Origin: Candidatus Neptunochlamydia vexilliferae
GTDB lineage: Bacteria > Chlamydiota > Chlamydiia > Chlamydiales > Simkaniaceae
Assembly: GCF_015356785.1 (NCBI RefSeq)
Contig: NZ_JAAEJV010000007.1
Span: 1-60,590 of the forward strand
Length of the DNA: 60,590 nt
Direction: 5' to 3'
The position numbers and the translations under genes were made by a program. Position 1 is the first letter of the stretch. The number at the start of each line of letters is the position of its first letter. The notes below the pieces were generated by a model that saw only the letters and a list, made by a program, of their open reading frames with translations, was not told the DNA's origin and made no database searches. This document shows, one piece after another, positions 43,299-51,843 of the stretch.

Positions 43299-45116
43299 AT
43301 GAGTCAAGGCACCCTAAAGATCCACAGTGAAAATATTCTTCCCATTATCAAGAAATGGTTATACACCGATCGGGACATTTTCCTCCGCGAGCTGATTTCC
43401 AATGCATGCGACGCGATGAGTAAACTCAAAATTTTACGTGACCAAGGGAAAGCAGACTTTAAAGATGAAGAGCTTCGGATCGACATCACCCTCGACACAG
43501 AAAAAAAGACCCTGCAGATTTCTGATACCGGCCTGGGGATGACAGGCAAAGAGGTTGAAAAGTATATCGCCCAGCTCGCCTTTTCAGGGGCCGAAGAATT
43601 TGTCAAAAAATACCAAGACAAAGGCGCCGATGAGATCATTGGCCATTTTGGACTCGGGTTTTACTCCTCCTTCATGGTAAGCGACACCGTCGAAATCGAC
43701 ACCCACTCCTACCAGAAAAACACCAAAGCTGCCCTCTGGTCATGCGATGGTTCTCCCAACTACACTCTCGATGCCGGAACCCGCGAAGAACGGGGGACCA
43801 CCATCACCCTTCATATCAACAAAGAGTCGGAAGAGTTCCTCGAAGAAGCGCGGATCCGGGAGATGCTTCTCAAACATTGCCGCTTCCTCCCCTATCCGAT
43901 CCATCTTAATGGAACCCACATCAACGACAAAGAGCCCCTTTGGACCAAGCCCGCCTCCGAGTGCACCGACAAAGAGTACATCGACTTCTACCACACCCTC
44001 TATCCCCTTGAGCCCGATCCCATTTTCTGGATCCACCTCAACGTCGACTATCCCTTCCACCTTCAAGGGATCCTCTATTTCCCCAAAATTGGGAAGCGGA
44101 TCGACCCCAACCAACCCACTCTCCAGCTCTACTGCAACCGGGTCTTTGTCTCTGACAACTGCAAAGACCTCATCCCCGACTTCCTCACCGTCCTCCGCGG
44201 CGTCATCGACAGTCCCGACATTCCCCTCAACGTTTCCCGCTCTAACCTCCAAATGGACCGGACCGTCCGGCAGCTCGCCAGCCACATCTCCAAAAAAGTA
44301 TCCGACAAGCTCACCGCAGAGCTCCAGTCCAACCGGGAGAGCTTTATCGAAAAGTGGCCCGACATCGAAATGGTCCTGAAGCTTGGCATCCTCCAAGATG
44401 ACAAGTTCTACGACCGCGTCAAAAACTGCCTCATCTGGAAAACCTCAGAAGAGACCTGGACCACCCTCGACGAATACATGGAGCGCCACCCCGAAAAAAA
44501 AATCTACTACCACCACGATGAGAAACAGGTGACCCACTTCTTCGACATGTACAAAGAAAAAGGGATCGAAATTCTCTTTGCCCCGTCCCACCTTGATACC
44601 CCTCTCATGACCTTCCTCGAAGGAAAACACACCGGTGCCACCTTCCAAAGACTCGACGGAGCCATCGATGAGCTCATCCTCGATAAAGACAAAGAAAAAA
44701 CAGTCCTCGACTCCGACGGAAAAACCGAAGCGGTCAAAATCGCTGACTACTTCCGCACTAAGCTGCCCCAAGAAGGCCTCGAAGTCGAAGCCAAAAGCCT
44801 TTCCAGCAGTACCGTCCCCGCCTTCATCATGCTTTCCGAAAAAGAGCGCCGCATGCGGGACTACTTTGCCCTATCCGGGCAAGCGCTTCCCAACATCGGC
44901 AACAAACAAACCTTCGTCATCAACACCAACAGTCCCCTCATCCAATCCCTCCCCAAACTCGAGACCAAAAACCCCGACCTTGCCACCTCCCTCGTCAAAC
45001 AGCTCTACGAACTCTCCCTTCTCTCCCAACGAGAACTCCCCGCCGAAGACTTCTCCCCCTTCCTCAAGCGCTCCAGCGAGCTCCTTGAAGAGCTCGCCAC
45101 CGCTCTTGCCACATAG
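43299..45116 (+). CDS. htpG: Hsp90-family chaperone HtpG
   Basis: A 605-residue ATP-dependent chaperone dimer. The GHKL ATPase motifs are intact: RELISNACDAMSKL, ISDTGLGM, and GHFGLGFYSSFMV. The middle domain contains the catalytic-loop Arg in LNVSRSNLQ, and a C-terminal dimerisation domain follows. Length is normal for bacterial HtpG. A zeta-toxin pseudogene begins ten bases after its stop, so read-through is likely. The gene is very GC-rich at codon third positions compared with its hypothetical neighbours. Confidence 0.97.
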   Translation: MSQGTLKIHSENILPIIKKWLYTDRDIFLRELISNACDAMSKLKILRDQGKADFKDEELRIDITLDTEKKTLQISDTGLGMTGKEVEKYIAQLAFSGAEEFVKKYQDKGADEIIGHFGLGFYSSFMVSDTVEIDTHSYQKNTKAALWSCDGSPNYTLDAGTREERGTTITLHINKESEEFLEEARIREMLLKHCRFLPYPIHLNGTHINDKEPLWTKPASECTDKEYIDFYHTLYPLEPDPIFWIHLNVDYPFHLQGILYFPKIGKRIDPNQPTLQLYCNRVFVSDNCKDLIPDFLTVLRGVIDSPDIPLNVSRSNLQMDRTVRQLASHISKKVSDKLTAELQSNRESFIEKWPDIEMVLKLGILQDDKFYDRVKNCLIWKTSEETWTTLDEYMERHPEKKIYYHHDEKQVTHFFDMYKEKGIEILFAPSHLDTPLMTFLEGKHTGATFQRLDGAIDELILDKDKEKTVLDSDGKTEAVKIADYFRTKLPQEGLEVEAKSLSSSTVPAFIMLSEKERRMRDYFALSGQALPNIGNKQTFVINTNSPLIQSLPKLETKNPDLATSLVKQLYELSLLSQRELPAEDFSPFLKRSSELLEELATALAT

Positions 45117-45125
45117 GAGTTTCCT

Positions 45126-45707
45126 ATGAGCAAAAAAGTCCTCATGCTTGCGGGACCTAATGGCTAAGGGAAAAGCACTTTAACGCTGGGGCTTATTGCC
45201 GATGCCCCCCTTGTTGACGCATTTATTGACGTTGACGCAATTGCAAAGGGGCTTGCCCCTTTGCATCCAGAAAGTGTTGCCTTAGCGGCCAGTAAGCTCA
45301 TGATTACCCGTTTAAAAGAGCTCCTAAACATTGGAAAAAGCTTTGCTTTTGAAACAACAGGGGCCGGAACAAACTACATTAAACACCTAGAGCAAGCAAA
45401 ATCTCAAGGATACGAAGTCCACCTCGCCTTCTTATGGCTTGCAAGCCCTAAACAGGCCATTGACCGTGTTACACAAAGAGTGAAGCAAGGAGGACACCAT
45501 ATCGAAAAAGAAACCATTGTTCGACGCTACTTCGCTGGGCTCAAAAACCTTCTAAAACACTATCTTCCCCTCGTTGATTCTGCCCTTATTATGGATAACT
45601 CTTCAGAGGAACTTCCCAAAAAAATAATCGCAAAAAAAGAAACCAATACTTCTATAGAAATTCTTGATCCAGTAACTTGGAAAAAAATTGAGGAGGCTGC
45701 TCAATGA
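45126..45707 (+). pseudogene. Zeta-toxin-like kinase with a nonsense codon in the P-loop
   Basis: Reading from ATG 45126 gives MSKKVLMLAGPNG, then TAA (45165-45167), then GKSTLTLGLI. The P-loop GPNGxGKST of zeta-toxin-type UDP-GlcNAc kinases is thus cut by one stop codon, where an Ala or Ser codon would be expected. Downstream the frame is open for 180 codons with family features: DVDAIAKGL, FAFETTGAG, and a C-terminal helix. The single lesion suggests recent inactivation. A restart at 45261 would lack the P-loop. It overlaps the small downstream gene as ATGA. Confidence 0.82.
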
Positions 45708-45880
45708 GTAATGAAATGCACGATTGGATCTTAAGGGCCCATGAAAAAAGCTTCCAAAGAGCCTTCGAAACAGCAGTGCGCACCAAAACAGCTCTTGTCT
45801 TCTTCAAAGATGGGGAAGTGGTCAAAGTCTACCCCCCTTATCGCTACGAGCTTGTTCCCGAAGAGCCCAAAGAAAAATAA
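45704..45880 (+). CDS. Small partner of the zeta-type kinase
   Basis: A 58-residue frame starting in the ATGA overlap with the zeta pseudogene. It begins MSNEMHDWILRAHEKSFQRA and ends with a charged VYPPYRYELVPEEPKEK tail. GAGG is well placed upstream. Small genes of this type are found next to zeta-like kinases in other bacteria and could be the antitoxin or an accessory factor. It has no membrane segment. The frame is intact although the toxin is not, which would fit retention of the antidote. Confidence 0.6.
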   Translation: MSNEMHDWILRAHEKSFQRAFETAVRTKTALVFFKDGEVVKVYPPYRYELVPEEPKEK

Positions 45881-45910
45881 TATATAAATTATTTTAATCC
45901 CTCTTTTTAT

Positions 45911-45963
45911 TTAACTAAAATCAATTTTTAGTTATAATAGTTGTATCATTTATAATAGTTGTA
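45911..45963 (+). promoter_or_regulatory. Candidate promoter with duplicated TATAAT
   Basis: TTAACT (45911-45916), 16 bases, TATAAT (45933-45938). The 14-mer TTATAATAGTTGTA occurs twice, at 45932 and 45950, giving a second TATAAT 18 bases further on. It is 40-50 bases ahead of the coiled-coil gene at 45981. Confidence 0.5.
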
Positions 45964-45980
45964 AAAGAAGAGGGAAATTC

Positions 45981-46742
45981 ATGTCAGCAACAACTTTAGC
46001 CGCTTATGGCGTCCCAGATGCCGTTATTACTGCTCTTGGGCCAGGAGGCTCTGAAGGTGAGCTTATAAGATCGCTTAATATTGAAAATGAATCACTTAAA
46101 TCGACCCATAAGTCTAACGAAGCGGCTTTAAACACTCTAACTATCCAATATGGGAAAGCAAAGCATAGGCTCCTTAAGGTTCAAGAAACCCTTCGAGAGC
46201 TCCCGCTTGAGGCTCAAAAGCTAAAAGCCCGAATCGAGACCCTTAGACGGGAACTAAACCTTCCTGCCATCGCTATTAAAATCATCCCTTTTAGACCTAC
46301 TAACCCAGAAAGAACGCCCCTTTCTACAGAAAAACGTCCAATTTCTCTCTGCAAAACCGAGCTATTTCCAGTGATTACCAAAGCCCTCAGGAAAAAGGGG
46401 TTGATCCCTGCTGGCACCCTTGCAGAAGAGCTTATCCTACCTCTTCTCCGAGAAAATCTAGAGCTTCGAAAAGAAACTCCCACAGACAGGATTCTTAAAA
46501 AAGTTAAATCATTAAAAATCAATACATTAAGAGATCTTCAGATTGCCGAAGAAGATCTTGAAAAAGCGGCTCCCCTTGCACGCCAGGTCGAGCTCCTTAA
46601 AACCCAAGTCACTAAGCTAGAGGAAAGAAAGATCTGTAGTTTAGAGATCTCCCCTTCCAAGCCATCCTTCACAAGCTTCTCTCCAAGCAAAGCTTCTATT
46701 GCTCCAGCCCACCTAATCGACTGGTTTCCAGAGTATTGGTGA
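45981..46742 (+). CDS. Coiled-coil protein of unknown function
   Basis: Not recognised. The 253-residue product has no signal peptide or membrane segment. Residues ~25-95 and ~180-215 are predicted coiled coil; a Pro-rich patch (IPFRPTNPERTPLS) and a Ser-rich tail (SPSKPSFTSFSPSKASIAP) separate and end them. AAGAGAGGG-type purines precede the ATG. It lies next to another long coiled-coil gene, and both may be secreted or structural proteins; this is inference. Confidence 0.65.
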   Translation: MSATTLAAYGVPDAVITALGPGGSEGELIRSLNIENESLKSTHKSNEAALNTLTIQYGKAKHRLLKVQETLRELPLEAQKLKARIETLRRELNLPAIAIKIIPFRPTNPERTPLSTEKRPISLCKTELFPVITKALRKKGLIPAGTLAEELILPLLRENLELRKETPTDRILKKVKSLKINTLRDLQIAEEDLEKAAPLARQVELLKTQVTKLEERKICSLEISPSKPSFTSFSPSKASIAPAHLIDWFPEYW

Positions 46743-46835
46743 TTAAAATAATCAATTAACACCCCATCTCATTAAACACAAATAACTTACAACTTACTCG
46801 CTCTGTAATTCATAGATATTTAATTACAAATATGC

Positions 46836-46841
46836 TATAAT
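46836..46841 (+). promoter_or_regulatory. Candidate extended -10 element
   Basis: TATGCTATAAT, 44 bases before the start of the repeat coiled-coil gene. The TG-type extension could compensate for the absence of a clear -35 box. Confidence 0.35.
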
Positions 46842-46884
46842 ATAGGAATAAGGGTAATAAAAACATTAAAATAGCTGAGTTAAA

Positions 46885-49425
46885 ATGGGTGTAATTCAAG
46901 AGGCAGATATTTATCTTGGGAACAAGTCCGTGGGGCTTTCGAAGTATAGTGATATCCACAGGGGTTATGCTAAGGTAGAGGACCAACGTAATTTTTATAT
47001 TGGGGACCATGTTGCTGCACTTCTCGCTGATCCTACCTTCAGACGCTCTGCTGAAACCACCCTAGGTAAATCCTATACGCTTATCCAGATCGAAGTCACT
47101 GCAAATAATGAAGTCCGTGTCAGTGAATCTGGCAAGAAAGGGACATGGAAAAAAGTCCATTATGGACATGGCTTACGCCAGGATGTCCAAGCAATTGCTG
47201 ATAAAACCCAGCGCGCTTACAACACAATTTCAAGACTGCTGCCCGTCAACAACCCATCCTTCCCTTCAATATCAAAGCGAACGACTACTCATCTGGATAA
47301 AGAACTCGCCACATATACACAGGAAATAAAAGAACTAGAACAGAATCTCCAAGATAAAAACCGGGCTGCTTTTAAACGAATAAAGGAGCTTAACCAACAA
47401 ATCACCGCTGCTTCTCAAAACCCTGACATCTCCAATCTTGAATCCCAGCTCAAGGATGCTAAATCTGCATCTTCTGCTAAAATAGCTCAGCTTAATCTAC
47501 AGCTCGAAAACCAAAAAAAAGAGGCGACTCTTCAGATTAAAGATCTTGAGCAAAAAATCGCAGCAGCTTCTAAAACTGACAACATCGAAGCGCTCCAAAA
47601 GAAATTACAACAAGTAACGACTGCTGCATCTGAGAAAATAGAACAGCTCAAAAAAGAAATCACCGCTGCTTCTCAAAACCCTGACATCTCCAATCTTGAA
47701 TCCCAGCTCGAGGATGCTAAATCTGCATCTTCTGCTAAAATAGCTCAGCTTAATCTACAGCTCGAAAAACAACAAAAAGAGGCGACTCTTCAGATTAAAG
47801 ATCTTGAGCAAAAAATCGCAGCAGCTTCTAAAACTGACAACATCGAAGCGCTCCAAAAGAAATTACAACAAGTAACGACTGCTGCATCTGAGAAAATAGA
47901 ACAGCTCAAAAAAAAGATCAACGCTGCTTCTCAAAACTCTGACATCTCCGATCTTGAATCCCAGCTTGAGAAGGCTAATTCTGCTTCTTCTGATAAAATA
48001 GCTCAGCTTAATCTACAGCTCGAAAAACAACAAAAAAATGCGGATCTTCAGATTAAAGCTCTTAAGGAAGAAATCGCAGCAGCTTCTAAAGGCGATGAAA
48101 TCTCCGCTCTTGAATCCCAGCTCGAGGATGCTAAATCTGCATCTTCTGCTAAAATAGCTCAACTTAAGCTACAGCTCGAAAAACAACAAAAAGAGGCGAC
48201 TCTTCAGATTAAAGATCTTGAGCAAAAAATCGCAGCAGCTTCTAAAACTGACAACATCGAAGCGCTTAATCAGCAATTACAACAAGTAACGACTGCTGCA
48301 TCTGAGAAAATAGAACAGCTCAAAAAAGAAATCGTCGAGGCTTCTAAAGACTCTGTCATCTCTGATCTTGAATCCCAGCTTAACAATGCTAAAGAAGCTC
48401 ACTCTTCAGAAGTCTCCGATCTTCAATCTCAAATAGAAAGGCTTCAAGCAAAGCTTGCCGAGATAAAAAAAGAAAATGCTTCGTCTCAAGGTCTTTTTGA
48501 AACAATTATTAGTCCAGGTCAGCCAACTAGAGAGGATCTTGAAAGGGGGGCGATACTTAGTAATTCAGTCGCAAAAGATTCATGGGCAGTACTAGAAGAC
48601 GAATATGAACGTAAAATAGCCAATCTTGAAGAAGAACTTGGAGCGCTTTTAAAAAAATATGAGGCCCTAGATAAGTTTAAAAATGCACTTCAACAAGAGC
48701 AGGATAAATATAAACAAAGTTCTAAGCAAGCAAATCAAGAGCTTGAGTCCCTAAAAAATCAATTACAAGAGAAAGACCTTGAAAAATCAGAAGAAATTAA
48801 ACAGCTTGAAAATCAAATTAACTCACTCACGAGTCATAGAGATGATCTTATAAAACAGCGTAGTCGGCGAATTGATGAAAACCTGACACTTAAACAACAA
48901 CAAAACTCCTTAACAACTCAATGCATTAACCAAAAAAAGCGAATTGATCAGCTCACAAGCGATGTTAACAATCTTACCTACAGTGATTCAAAGGGATTTG
49001 AGGTTCGAAACGAACTAACAAAAAAAGTTAAAACACTGACTAAAGCTTTTAAAGAAGAAAAAGAGCACTCACAACTAAAGGACCCCATTATTAACCAAGA
49101 AGAAACGCGTGGCGATAGATATCTTAGCAGAGCAACACAACTAGAAAACCAACTCCAAGAACTTAAAAAGGATCTTAAAGAAGCTGAAAAAGAGCGTGAT
49201 ATCTACCAAAAAAATGCCCAAGAAGGCAAAAAATATAAGGAAAAAGCTACAAAAGCTATAGAGCAATTCCACCTTCTAGCAAGAATAGTTGGAGAGACAG
49301 TTCCTCTACCTAAAGACCGTACCCTAAAAGGTTTTGATCGAGTTGAAACTTGGATTACCAACATAGGCACCTATATTAGAGGACTGGAAAAAGAAACTGT
49401 AAATAGCTTGAAAACGAGGCCTTAA
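46885..49425 (+). CDS. Large repetitive coiled-coil protein
   Basis: An 846-residue protein. The first 130 residues form a globular domain of unknown type (DIYLGNKSVGLSKYSDIHRG, then GKSYTLIQIEVT). Residues ~130-550 are nearly continuous coiled coil built from an 86-residue repeat whose halves start ITAASQNPDISNLESQL and IAAASKTDNIEALQ. A second coiled coil occupies ~560-800. There is no signal peptide. The stop codon shares TTAA with the stop of yajC on the other strand. Long coiled-coil proteins of this kind in chlamydiae are often secreted or structural; no partner is known. Confidence 0.75.
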   Translation: MGVIQEADIYLGNKSVGLSKYSDIHRGYAKVEDQRNFYIGDHVAALLADPTFRRSAETTLGKSYTLIQIEVTANNEVRVSESGKKGTWKKVHYGHGLRQDVQAIADKTQRAYNTISRLLPVNNPSFPSISKRTTTHLDKELATYTQEIKELEQNLQDKNRAAFKRIKELNQQITAASQNPDISNLESQLKDAKSASSAKIAQLNLQLENQKKEATLQIKDLEQKIAAASKTDNIEALQKKLQQVTTAASEKIEQLKKEITAASQNPDISNLESQLEDAKSASSAKIAQLNLQLEKQQKEATLQIKDLEQKIAAASKTDNIEALQKKLQQVTTAASEKIEQLKKKINAASQNSDISDLESQLEKANSASSDKIAQLNLQLEKQQKNADLQIKALKEEIAAASKGDEISALESQLEDAKSASSAKIAQLKLQLEKQQKEATLQIKDLEQKIAAASKTDNIEALNQQLQQVTTAASEKIEQLKKEIVEASKDSVISDLESQLNNAKEAHSSEVSDLQSQIERLQAKLAEIKKENASSQGLFETIISPGQPTREDLERGAILSNSVAKDSWAVLEDEYERKIANLEEELGALLKKYEALDKFKNALQQEQDKYKQSSKQANQELESLKNQLQEKDLEKSEEIKQLENQINSLTSHRDDLIKQRSRRIDENLTLKQQQNSLTTQCINQKKRIDQLTSDVNNLTYSDSKGFEVRNELTKKVKTLTKAFKEEKEHSQLKDPIINQEETRGDRYLSRATQLENQLQELKKDLKEAEKERDIYQKNAQEGKKYKEKATKAIEQFHLLARIVGETVPLPKDRTLKGFDRVETWITNIGTYIRGLEKETVNSLKTRP
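47401..48360 (+). repeat. 258-bp tandem coding repeats
   Basis: Near-identical units start at 47401, 47659 and 47917 (exactly 258 bp apart) and continue as rearranged half-units to about 48360. The units keep frame and differ at few positions, which shows recent expansion. Confidence 0.88.
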
Positions 49426-49796
49426 GCGCCGTTCGTCTGAGTCTCTTCAGTCGTTTCATTTCCTGGCTGCACGTTAGAGATCGCTTGCTTGAGCACTTCG
49501 ATCTTGGAGCCATCAACCATTTTTAGGATCACAGTCTCTTTTTCAACACGGACAAGGGTCCCAACGATCCCCATGGCGGTGATCCGGTCTCCTTTGCTCA
49601 TGCTGTCTCGCTGTTGCTGCATCTTCTTCCGTCTTTTTTGCTCGGGTCTCCACAGGATCATGTAGAAAAAGAGAAGGGCTATCCCGATCATCATGAAGGT
49701 TTGCATCATGCTTTGTTGACGGGCTGGGGCTCCTTCTTCTGCAAATAGTGTTGCGGAAAGAGCTAAGGGGGCTAAAAGATAAAGGGCTTTTTTCAT
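49422..49796 (-). CDS. yajC: Sec translocon accessory subunit YajC
   Basis: A 124-residue protein with a signal-like N-terminus, one membrane helix (about residues 34-50, MIGIALLFFYMILWRP), and the YajC block RPEQKRRKKMQQQRDSM followed by KGDRITAMGIVGTLVRVE. It assists SecDF in protein export. In Chlamydia yajC follows nqrF directly; here 10 kb of accessory DNA lies between. The rlmD gene ends 30 bp upstream, so they are probably cotranscribed. Confidence 0.93.
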   Translation of the reverse strand: MKKALYLLAPLALSATLFAEEGAPARQQSMMQTFMMIGIALLFFYMILWRPEQKRRKKMQQQRDSMSKGDRITAMGIVGTLVRVEKETVILKMVDGSKIEVLKQAISNVQPGNETTEETQTNGA

Positions 49797-49825
49797 AAGG
49801 CGTCCTGGTTAAATGTTTTTCCCTA

Positions 49826-51184
49826 TTATAACGGATGACGCTCTAGAAATGCAATGTTTTCTATGTGAGGGGTGTGGGGGAACTGATCGACTGGCTGGAG
49901 CGTTTTAAGGGTGTATCCTTGGGCAAGAAGGGTAGAAATATTTTCACTTTGGGTGGTGGGATTGCAGGAGATGTAGAGAATTTTTTGGGGAGCAAGGCGG
50001 AGGAGATGGGTGAGCGCGGTGGGAGTAAGGCCGGAGCGGGGAGGGTCTATGATGGCAAGGTTGGGAGGTGCGAGCACTTCGGAGAGATAGGCTCCGACGT
50101 CTCCTTTGTGAACAGTGATATTGGTGAGGTTGTTGGCAGCAATGTTGAGCTCGGCATCGCAGACGGCGTAGGGGCTAAGCTCGATGCCGACCACTTTTTT
50201 GACGTAAGGGGCAAAGACAATCCCCAGGGTGGCGGTGCCGCAGTAGAGGTCGAGGACGATGTCGGTAGGTTTAGGAGCGGCGATTTCTAAAGCGCGGGTG
50301 AAGAGCTTTTCGGCTTGGACGGGGTTGGGCTGGAAGAAGGAGTCGGGACTGATGGAAAAGTTGAGGGCTTTTTCTTTGACATGGAGGGTTTCGTGGATGA
50401 GGTCGGGGCCCCCAAGGTGCATCTCGTAAAACTCGGAGGGTTTTCCTTTGGCGATCCGGTGGATCCGAAGGAAGAGGCTGGGGTTTTCATGGGGAAGGGT
50501 TTTTTGGACGGCCTCTTTAAAGGAGTCGAGGGCGGTTTTATGGATGCAGTAGTCATGGTTGCCGGAGATGGTGAGGATGACCATTTTCTCCCCGGTGCTC
50601 TTCCCTTCACGGAGGGTGAGAGTGCGGAGGGTACCGGTGTCGGTATAGGCGTGGTAGGCTTTGAGATTTGTCCCTTCCCACCAGGTGCGGACTGCTTTGA
50701 GAACGTCGATAAACCAAGGGTTTGTGAGGTGACACTCTTCAAGGTTAAGGACACGTCCTTTCGAGCGGGCGATGATGAGGCCGAGGTAGCGCTCTCCTTC
50801 TTTATTTTGAGAGAAGGTGAACTCCATTTTGTTGCGGTAGTGCCAGGGCTCGTCGCAAGGGGTGATGGGAAGGGGCTCTTGCTTGAAGAGGGCAGCGACG
50901 TGGGTTTGCTTGGTGGCGAGCTGGGCGGGGTAGCTTTTCTGTTGCCAGGTACAGCCTCCGCAGCTGCCGACGTGTTGACAGAGGGGAGGAACCCGATCAG
51001 CAGAAGGGTTTAGGATCTTGAGGAGGGTAGAGGTAAAGGTCCTCTTTTTCTTTTTGCCAAGCTCAACCAAGAGGGTGTCTCCGATGACGGAGCCGACCAC
51101 TTCGACTTGGGCCGAGCGCCCTTCAAGGGTTCCGAGGCCGTGGCCCCGTTTAGAGTATTTGATAATTTTTGTTTGAGACTCCAT
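49826..51184 (-). CDS. rlmD: 23S rRNA uracil-C5 methyltransferase (RlmD/TrmA family)
   Basis: A 452-residue SAM-dependent enzyme that makes 5-methyluridine. An N-terminal TRAM-like domain, the iron-sulfur cysteines CQHVGSCGGCTWQ, the SAM-binding DLYCGTATLGI, and the catalytic SCNPTTQ with its nucleophile Cys are all visible. Which uridine is modified cannot be told from sequence alone; Chlamydia calls this rumA, between yajC and hctA, as here. Its ribosome site is inside a hairpin (51189-51209). Confidence 0.9.
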   Translation of the reverse strand: MESQTKIIKYSKRGHGLGTLEGRSAQVEVVGSVIGDTLLVELGKKKKRTFTSTLLKILNPSADRVPPLCQHVGSCGGCTWQQKSYPAQLATKQTHVAALFKQEPLPITPCDEPWHYRNKMEFTFSQNKEGERYLGLIIARSKGRVLNLEECHLTNPWFIDVLKAVRTWWEGTNLKAYHAYTDTGTLRTLTLREGKSTGEKMVILTISGNHDYCIHKTALDSFKEAVQKTLPHENPSLFLRIHRIAKGKPSEFYEMHLGGPDLIHETLHVKEKALNFSISPDSFFQPNPVQAEKLFTRALEIAAPKPTDIVLDLYCGTATLGIVFAPYVKKVVGIELSPYAVCDAELNIAANNLTNITVHKGDVGAYLSEVLAPPNLAIIDPPRSGLTPTALTHLLRLAPQKILYISCNPTTQSENISTLLAQGYTLKTLQPVDQFPHTPHIENIAFLERHPL

Positions 51185-51188
51185 AATT

Positions 51189-51209
51189 CCTCACCTTGTA
51201 TAGGTGAGG
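51189..51209 (-). promoter_or_regulatory. Hairpin covering the rlmD ribosome-binding site
   Basis: CCTCACCT (51189-51196 on the plus strand) pairs with AGGTGAGG (51202-51209) around a 5-base loop. In the rlmD message the GGTGAGGA that serves as ribosome site is the 3' arm, so the hairpin should lower initiation unless it is opened. Confidence 0.55.
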
Positions 51210-51235
51210 AATCATAGAGATAATAGGGAGAAGTG

Positions 51236-51544
51236 TCAACGCCGTTTGCGTCTTTTTGTGGCTACTTTTTTCTTACGTGTCGTTTTTCTTTTAGGAGCGG
51301 CTCTTTTTTTGGTCGCTTTTTTGCGGGTCGTTTTCTTCGCTTTTTTCCGCTTTTTAGTGCCCCCTTTTTTTTCAGCGGAGACCGACTCTTTGCGGTACTG
51401 TTTGGCCAGTCTTGCAAACTGAATGGTTCCGGTGCGGACCCGCTGAGATGCTGCTTTATTTCCCTTTTCTGATGCCTTTCTAAGATCCATTGCTAGATCC
51501 ATCAGCATCCCTTCCATTTTCCGAATTGTGTCTTTTAATGCCAT
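51236..51544 (-). CDS. hctA: Histone H1-like protein Hc1
   Basis: A 102-residue chromatin-condensing protein of the chlamydial elementary body. The N-terminal half (MALKDTIRKMEGM; GNKAASQRVRTGTI; AKQYRKESVSAEKKG) closely follows Chlamydia Hc1, and the second half is a Lys/Arg tail. GGAGG ten bases before the ATG. Expected to be expressed late and to be repressed in the replicating form; no IhtA-like small RNA target was identified here. Confidence 0.95.
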   Translation of the reverse strand: MALKDTIRKMEGMLMDLAMDLRKASEKGNKAASQRVRTGTIQFARLAKQYRKESVSAEKKGGTKKRKKAKKTTRKKATKKRAAPKRKTTRKKKVATKRRKRR

Positions 51545-51639
51545 GTAGTCAAAACCTCCAAAAAGTTTGTGTTTGAGTTTAAGGGATGCATCCCCTAAAC
51601 GCGTACGTTCTGACTTTTTCCATAAAAAAAAGTTTAGAT

Positions 51640-51671
51640 ATTAAGCAACGTTTTTTTTGTTTCTTTTGAAA
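51640..51671. repeat. Displaced 3' end of the aminotransferase gene
   Basis: These 32 bases match 53212-53243 at all but one position. Read leftward they encode SKETKKTLLN followed by a stop, matching the C-terminal SKEAKKTLLN of the aminotransferase. This is the left flank of the AlbA_2 cassette. Confidence 0.75.
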
Positions 51672-51754
51672 TTTTGTTTTCGTTCAGGAGAGTAGTGTAT
51701 CTTTTTCAAATGGCAAAACTTAGTCGTTTTTTCTTATAACTCACGCAATCCAGA

Positions 51755-51822
51755 GTGAGTCATATGAGCCATAAACAATCGAATATTTGACTCATATGAC
51801 TCATTTTTGTAAAATGAGTCAT
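51755..51822. promoter_or_regulatory. Operator cluster upstream of the AlbA_2 gene
   Basis: Three copies of a TGACTCAT-type box: GTGAGTCATATGAG at 51755, TTGACTCATATGACTCAT at about 51787-51804, and an inverted copy at 51811-51822. The last two form a hairpin with perfect 12-base arms (51796-51807, 51811-51822). It ends 22 bases before the start of a gene with a winged-helix domain, so autoregulation is likely. Confidence 0.6.
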
Positions 51823-51843
51823 AGATAAATTAAAGGACTTATC

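Noticed and set aside
43740-44396. 218-codon open frame on the minus strand opposite htpG
   Set aside because: It mirrors a well-supported htpG frame in GC-rich third positions; its composition (runs of Gly, Val, Glu) is typical of an antisense shadow.
47401-48360. 258-bp direct repeats as a possible mobile or satellite element
   Set aside because: They are in-frame coding repeats of one coiled-coil protein, not inserted DNA.
50315-51013. 232-codon plus-strand frame opposite rlmD
   Set aside because: Shadow of the methyltransferase gene, whose motifs are intact; the frame has low-complexity Gly/Val/Phe composition and no ribosome site.
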